From JAKFDI01 sp036676235 (GTDB taxonomy: Bacteria > Pseudomonadota > Gammaproteobacteria > Burkholderiales > Burkholderiaceae_C): a stretch of DNA of 64,000 bases. Position numbers and translations under genes: made by a program. A model generated the notes under the pieces. The model was given only the letters and a program-made list of their open reading frames with translations, did no database searches and was not told the DNA's origin. Shown one piece after another: positions 60,029 through 64,000 of the stretch (the first letter of the stretch is position 1; every line of letters begins with the position of its first letter). The DNA is taken from assembly GCA_036676235.1 (NCBI GenBank), contig JAKFDI010000107.1, forward strand, positions 1-64,000. Reading direction: 5' to 3'.

Positions 60029-63000
60029 TCAATTCCCCGCGGTCAGCAGCGCCACGTTACCGCCGGCGGCCGCGGTGTTGATGCTGAGCGTCTGCTCGCT
60101 GCAGAAGCGATACAGGTAGTGCGGCCCACCGGCCTTCGGCCCGGTGCCCGACAGCCCCTCGCCGCCGAAGGGCTGCACACCGACCACGGCGCCGATCATG
60201 TTGCGGTTGACGTAGACGTTGCCGATGCGCGCGGCCTCCGCCAGCCGCAGCGCGCGGCTGTCGATGCGCGTCTGGATGCCGAGCGTGAGGCCGAAGCCGA
60301 GGGCGTGGATCTGCGCCAGCACCGCCTGCGGATCACCGCGCCAGCGCACGACATGCAGCACAGGGCCGAAGATTTCCTGCGTCACGTCGGCGATGCGCGG
60401 CAGTTCGAAGGCAATGGGCGCGACGAACTCGCCCGAGGCGTGACCCGGCACCGGCGTCTCGCCGATCAGCACCGCCTCGCGTCGCAGCCGGGCGATGTGG
60501 GCCTGCAACGCGTCGAAGGCCTCGCGGTCGATGACCGAGCCGACATCCGTGGACCAGTCGGTGGGGTCGCCCACGCGCAGTTCCTGCATTGCGCCGCGGA
60601 TCATCTCGATCACGCCGTCGGCCACGCTGTCGTGCACGCACAAGAGGCGCAGCGCCGAGCAGCGCTGGCCGGCCGAGCGGAAGGCGCTCTGCACCACGGC
60701 GTCGGCCACCTGCTCGGGCAGCGCGCTGCTGTCGACCAGCATGGCGTTGATGCCGCCGGTCTCGGCGATCAGCGGCACGATGGGGCCGTTCTTGGCGGCC
60801 AGTGCGCGGTTGATGGCCTGCGCCACCGGCGTCGAACCTGTGAAACACACGCCGGCCGTGGCGGAGTGAGCGACGAGCGCGACGCCGGTGGTCTCTCCTG
60901 GGCCGTGCAGCAGCGTCAGCGCGTCTTGCGGCACGCCGGCCGCATGCAGCAGCGCCACCATGCGGGCGGCCACGGCGGGCGTCTGCTCGGCGGGTTTGGC
61001 CGCCACCGCGTTGCCGGCGACCAGTGCGGCCGCGATCTGGCCGGTGAAGATGGCGAGCGGGAAATTCCACGGGCTGATGCACACGAACACGCCGCGGCCG
61101 TGCAGGCGCAGTTCGTTGCTCTCGCCGGTCGGGCCAGGCAGCGTCTGCGGCGCGAGCCGGGTCTCGGCCTCGTCCGCGTAGTAGCGGCAGAAGTCGACGG
61201 CCTCGCGCACTTCCGACACCGCATCGCCCAAGGTCTTGCGGCCTTCCTGGACCAGCAGGGCGCAGAACTCGGCCAGCCGCGCTTCGAGTGCATCGGCCGC
61301 GCGCCGCAGCGCGGCGCAGCGCTCGGCGAGCGGCGTGGCGTTCCAGCGCACGTGGCCGGCCTGCAGCGAATGCATCGTCGCCGGCACCTCGTCGGGCGCC
61401 GATTCAGGCACAGGCTCGGGCCGGATGCGCTTCATGGCATCGAGCAGCGGCTGGCGCGCCTCGGGCACGGCGAGGTCGATGCCTTGCGCATTCGCACGAC
61501 CGTTGCGACCGTCGAAGCCGTAGAGCGCCCGCGGCAGCGGCAGCCGCGGCGCAGCGACCGGGTTCAGCGGCGACACCAGCAGCGCATCCACATCCACCGC
61601 GTCGTCGGCAAGCTGATGCACGAAGGACGAGTTGGCACCGTTCTCCAGAAGGCGCCGCACCAGATAGGCGAGCAGGTCGCGATGCTGGCCGACGGGCGCG
61701 TAGATCCGCAGCGGCACCGGCCCCTGCGCCAGCACCTCGCGGTACACCGCCTCGCCCATGCCGTGCAGTCGCTGCATCTCGAAGGCCGCGCCGCTGGCGC
61801 GCGCCATGTGCAGCACGGCGGCGATGGTGGCGGCGTTGTGTGTGGCGAACTGCGGATAGACCAGGCCCTGCGCCGCGTGCGCCAGCAGCGCCTGCGCGCA
61901 TGCGAGGTAGGAGATGTCGGTGTGCTGCTTGTGCGTGAACACCGGGTAACCGGCCAGACCCAGCTCCTGCGCGCGCTTGATCTCGCCGTCCCAGTAGGCG
62001 CCCTTGACGAGCCGAACCATCAGACGCAGGCCGTGGTGCTGGGCGATGCGTGCGACCTCCTCCACCGTGGCCAGCGCGCGCGTCTGGTAGGCCTGCACGG
62101 CGAGGCCGAAGCCCTGCCACGGCTCGTGATCCACGGCCACGCGCGCGGCGAGTGCGTCGAAGACTTCGAGCGAGAGTTCGAGGCGCTCGCTCTCTTCGGC
62201 ATCGATGGTCAGATTGATGTCGGCGCGCGCCGCCGCGTCGACCAGGTGCCACACGCGCGGCAGCAGTTCGGCGAACACGCGCGCGCGCTGGCTCGTCTCG
62301 TAGCGAGCGAAGAGTGCACTCAGCTTGATCGAGATGCCGTCGGCCGCCTCGACCGGGCCGCTGCGGCGTTGCGCCGCGAGCGTCGCGATCGCTTCGGCGT
62401 AGGCGTCAAGGTAGCGCAGCGCATCGGGCTCGGTGCGTGCGCCTTCGCCGAGCATGTCGAAGCTGAAGCGCAGTGCCTTCGCGGCGCCCGGTGCATGCCG
62501 TGCGCCTCCGGCTTCATCCAGCGCTTCGCCAATCGTCCGGCCGAGCACGAATTGCCGCCCGAGCAGGCCGATGGCGCGCACGGTGGCGGCCACCACCGTC
62601 TGCGCGCCCAGCCGGCGCAGCAGGCCGCCTTCACTCTCGCCGCCGGGCAGGAATCGCTTGGACAGGCCGATGGCGCTGGCCGACAGCCCGGCGAGCAGCT
62701 TGTGCGGGCCGCCCGCACCGGCCGAGTCGAAGTCCGCACGCCCGAGCTGGTCGGCCGTGAGCGCGACAGCCGTTTCGGCATCGGGCACCCGCAGCAAGGC
62801 CTCAGCCAGCCGCATCAGCGCGAGACCTTCGGCGCTGGTGATGGGGTACTCGCGCAGCAGCGACTCCATCGCCCAGAACGGCGCCGGCTTGGCGCGCACC
62901 GCCTGCACCCAGGGCCGCGCAGCCACCACGACGGCCGGCCACTCGAGGGTGCCCGACAGGCCGGCGAGCAGCGTCTTCACCACCGCCTGCTCGTCGCGGC

Positions 63001-63043
63001 AGGGCTCGGGCAGACGGGAACGTTCTGGCGGCAGAGTGAACAT
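60029..63043 (-). CDS. putA: Bifunctional proline dehydrogenase/P5C dehydrogenase PutA (no DNA-binding domain)
   Basis: A 1004-residue enzyme oxidising proline to glutamate in two steps. The FAD-dependent PRODH barrel (about 90-460) has ADGISIKLSALFARYE, LTIDAEESERLELSLEVFDAL and LMVRLVKGAYWDGEIKRAQ, plus VYPQFATHNAATI. The aldehyde dehydrogenase part (about 550-985) has CISPWNFPLAIFTGQIAAALVAGNAV, FTGST, IAETGGINAML (catalytic Glu) and SAGQRCSALRLLCVH (catalytic Cys). It lacks the N-terminal ribbon-helix-helix repressor domain of trifunctional PutA, so control must come from another protein. The ATG at 63043 is preferred to an upstream TTG. Confidence 0.96.
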   Translation of the reverse strand: MFTLPPERSRLPEPCRDEQAVVKTLLAGLSGTLEWPAVVVAARPWVQAVRAKPAPFWAMESLLREYPITSAEGLALMRLAEALLRVPDAETAVALTADQLGRADFDSAGAGGPHKLLAGLSASAIGLSKRFLPGGESEGGLLRRLGAQTVVAATVRAIGLLGRQFVLGRTIGEALDEAGGARHAPGAAKALRFSFDMLGEGARTEPDALRYLDAYAEAIATLAAQRRSGPVEAADGISIKLSALFARYETSQRARVFAELLPRVWHLVDAAARADINLTIDAEESERLELSLEVFDALAARVAVDHEPWQGFGLAVQAYQTRALATVEEVARIAQHHGLRLMVRLVKGAYWDGEIKRAQELGLAGYPVFTHKQHTDISYLACAQALLAHAAQGLVYPQFATHNAATIAAVLHMARASGAAFEMQRLHGMGEAVYREVLAQGPVPLRIYAPVGQHRDLLAYLVRRLLENGANSSFVHQLADDAVDVDALLVSPLNPVAAPRLPLPRALYGFDGRNGRANAQGIDLAVPEARQPLLDAMKRIRPEPVPESAPDEVPATMHSLQAGHVRWNATPLAERCAALRRAADALEARLAEFCALLVQEGRKTLGDAVSEVREAVDFCRYYADEAETRLAPQTLPGPTGESNELRLHGRGVFVCISPWNFPLAIFTGQIAAALVAGNAVAAKPAEQTPAVAARMVALLHAAGVPQDALTLLHGPGETTGVALVAHSATAGVCFTGSTPVAQAINRALAAKNGPIVPLIAETGGINAMLVDSSALPEQVADAVVQSAFRSAGQRCSALRLLCVHDSVADGVIEMIRGAMQELRVGDPTDWSTDVGSVIDREAFDALQAHIARLRREAVLIGETPVPGHASGEFVAPIAFELPRIADVTQEIFGPVLHVVRWRGDPQAVLAQIHALGFGLTLGIQTRIDSRALRLAEAARIGNVYVNRNMIGAVVGVQPFGGEGLSGTGPKAGGPHYLYRFCSEQTLSINTAAAGGNVALLTAGN

Positions 63044-63065
63044 GGAGGCGGCGATCTGTCGAAAC

Positions 63066-63097
63066 AATTCGCAGCGTATCGGCTACGCTGACGAATT
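63066..63097. promoter_or_regulatory. Large inverted repeat between putA and the Lrp-type gene
   Basis: Arms AATTCG-CAGCGTA (63066-63078) and TACGCTG-a-CGAATT (63084-63097) are complementary except for one extra base, around a 5-base centre TCGGC. It is central in the 80-base divergent gap, well placed as an operator for the Lrp-type protein on both genes. Confidence 0.6.
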
Positions 63098-63123
63098 AAT
63101 CACCAAAGACAGGCGACTCGATA

Positions 63124-63612
63124 GTGAAGCGCGAATCGACACAGAAGCTCTTGCCCGGCCTCGACAAGACCGACACGAAGATTCTTCGGGTGCTGCAGCA
63201 CGACGGCCGCATTTCCAACCTGAAGCTCGCCGAAGCGGTGCACCTGTCACCCACCGCCGTGCTGGAGCGTGTGAAGCGGCTCACGCGCGAGGGCTTCATC
63301 CTCGGCTACGAGGCGCGGCTCGATCCGGCCAGGCTCGGTGCCGGGCTGCTGGTGTTCGTCGAGGTGGTGCTCGACCGCACCACGCCCGACGTGATGAGCG
63401 CCTTCAAAGCTGCGGTGCAGAGCCGGCCGGAGATCATGGAATGCCACCTCGTGGCCGGCGGCTTCGATTACCTGCTCAAGACGCGCGTGGCCGACATGCA
63501 CGCCTACCGCGAGCTGCTGGCCTCGGTGCTGTGGTCGCTGCCGGGGGTGCGGGAGACGCACACGTATGCGGTGATGGAAGAAGTGAAAAGCTCCACGGCC
63601 TTGCCGATCTGA
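63124..63612 (+). CDS. Lrp/AsnC-family regulator, probably of putA
   Basis: A 162-residue regulator with an N-terminal HTH (LDKTDTKILRVLQHDGRISNLKLAEAVHLSPTAVLERVKRLTREGFILGYEARLD) and a RAM ligand-binding domain (about 80-155: LLVFVEVVLDRTT, PEIMECHLVAGGFDYLLKTRVADMHAYRELL). The GTG at 63124 gives MKRESTQKLLPGLDKTD, the expected start. Divergence from putA through an 80-base gap is the classic PutR/BkdR-like arrangement, in which proline activates catabolism. That role is inferred from context. Confidence 0.93.
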   Translation: MKRESTQKLLPGLDKTDTKILRVLQHDGRISNLKLAEAVHLSPTAVLERVKRLTREGFILGYEARLDPARLGAGLLVFVEVVLDRTTPDVMSAFKAAVQSRPEIMECHLVAGGFDYLLKTRVADMHAYRELLASVLWSLPGVRETHTYAVMEEVKSSTALPI

Positions 63613-63621
63613 GCCGCGCTC

Positions 63622-64000
63622 TCAACGCGCGTTGCCGCCCCATTTGCAGGGCGAGGCCTCGACCGCCGGCAGCGCACGCGCGCCAAAGATCGCCGTGCCG
63701 ATGCGCACCATCGTCGCGCCTTCGAGCACGGCTGCTTCGAGGTCGGCCGTCATGCCCATCGACAAGGTGTCGAGCGCCAAACCTTCGCTGCGCAATTGCG
63801 TGAACAGCTCGCGCAGCACGGCGTGCGAACGCCGCTGCTCCGCCACGTCGGTCGTCGGCTCCGGGATCGCCATCAACCCGCGCAGCACGAGCTGCGGCAG
63901 CGTCGCCACCTCATGCGCCAGTGCCGCCACCTCGCCGGGCGCCACGCCGCTCTTCGACGCCTCGCCGCTCACGTTGACCTGCAGGCACAAGTTCAACGCC
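63622..64000 (-). CDS. YggS-family PLP-binding protein (C-terminal part, cut by window end)
   Basis: The C-terminal 125 or so residues of a YggS/PROSC-type pyridoxal phosphate homeostasis protein; the 5' part lies beyond position 64000. Visible are LCLQVNVSGEASKSGVAPGEV, LRGLMAIPEP (phosphate-near segment), LDTLSMGMTADLEAAVLEGATMVRIGTAIFGAR (the SMGMSxD and RIGTAIFG signatures). YggS balances intracellular PLP and often lies near proC, which here is 5 kb away. The stop is at 63622, close to the Lrp-type gene on the other strand. Confidence 0.93.
   Translation of the reverse strand, partial: ALNLCLQVNVSGEASKSGVAPGEVAALAHEVATLPQLVLRGLMAIPEPTTDVAEQRRSHAVLRELFTQLRSEGLALDTLSMGMTADLEAAVLEGATMVRIGTAIFGARALPAVEASPCKWGGNAR

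Noticed and set aside
60119..63091. 990-residue open frame opposite putA
   Set aside because: Antisense shadow of PutA with biased composition and no recognisable motif.

Overview
This is a 64 kb stretch of a GC-rich, gene-dense chromosome from a betaproteobacterium, most likely Burkholderiales (Comamonadaceae or the Rubrivivax/Leptothrix/Rhizobacter group). The evidence is protein content (GTP-type PEP carboxykinase, TAXI-TRAP transport, PutA without a DNA-binding domain, OxyR next to Dps, an MFS-acyltransferase fusion), very high GC at third codon positions, and GC-rich intergenic repeats. I see no rRNA, tRNA, CRISPR array, prophage or IS element. No gene-free gap exceeds about 280 bases.

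Layout. 0.1-7.8 kb: glycerol kinase, a VOC protein, a WYL regulator, PEP carboxykinase (reverse), a secreted Pro-rich protein, a SnoaL-like protein, an OlsB-like acyltransferase and a membrane-anchored receiver protein. 7.9-14.2 kb: class III aminotransferase, TAXI-type TRAP transporter (binding protein plus fused permease), a racemase-superfamily protein and a cupin. 14.2-18.8 kb: GlxA-type regulator, TPR protein, NTF2-like protein, thioesterase, LysE exporter and a toxin-antitoxin pair. 18.9-27.4 kb, all reverse: two small unknown genes, then a cytochrome-c-fused (caa3-like) oxidase coxB-coxA-two subunit III genes-subunit IV-ctaB, then a CBS protein and class I aldolase. 27.6-34.1 kb: zinc metallopeptidase, periplasmic binding protein, MOSC protein, BON-LysM protein, RlmJ, a family III CoA-transferase and an HTH regulator with a palindromic operator.

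34.2-40.2 kb: YiaA-like protein, a membrane protein/DUF2145 pair, LplT-acyltransferase fusion, CPBP protease, a lone AbrB-type antitoxin and Tgt. 40.2-48.0 kb: a barrel-like protein, a large lipoprotein, and a NarL-type regulator convergent with a hybrid kinase that overlaps queA. 48.0-56.4 kb: recG, oxyR, dps, a DJ-1/PfpI protein, prfC, ubiA and an MBL-fold hydrolase. 56.4-64.0 kb: amino acid genes, namely gdhA, proC, a LysR/tautomerase divergent pair, putA divergent from an Lrp-type regulator, and the 3' part of a YggS-family gene cut by the window end.

How the parts connect. ProC, PutA and GdhA interconvert proline and glutamate, and the Lrp-type gene shares an 80-bp intergenic region with putA holding a large inverted repeat. 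The oxidase cluster includes heme O synthase but no assembly genes. OxyR keeps both redox cysteines and sits beside Dps.

The most unusual signals are non-coding. One repeat family sits a few bases after stop codons, in the orientation of the upstream gene, and one copy is translated as the N-terminus of CtaB. Other signals are a three-unit 11-bp TCAT repeat resembling a Pho box before the OlsB-like gene and a terminator-like fold in the pckG leader. I did not find a clear, wholly new multi-gene system; the best candidates are listed as findings.
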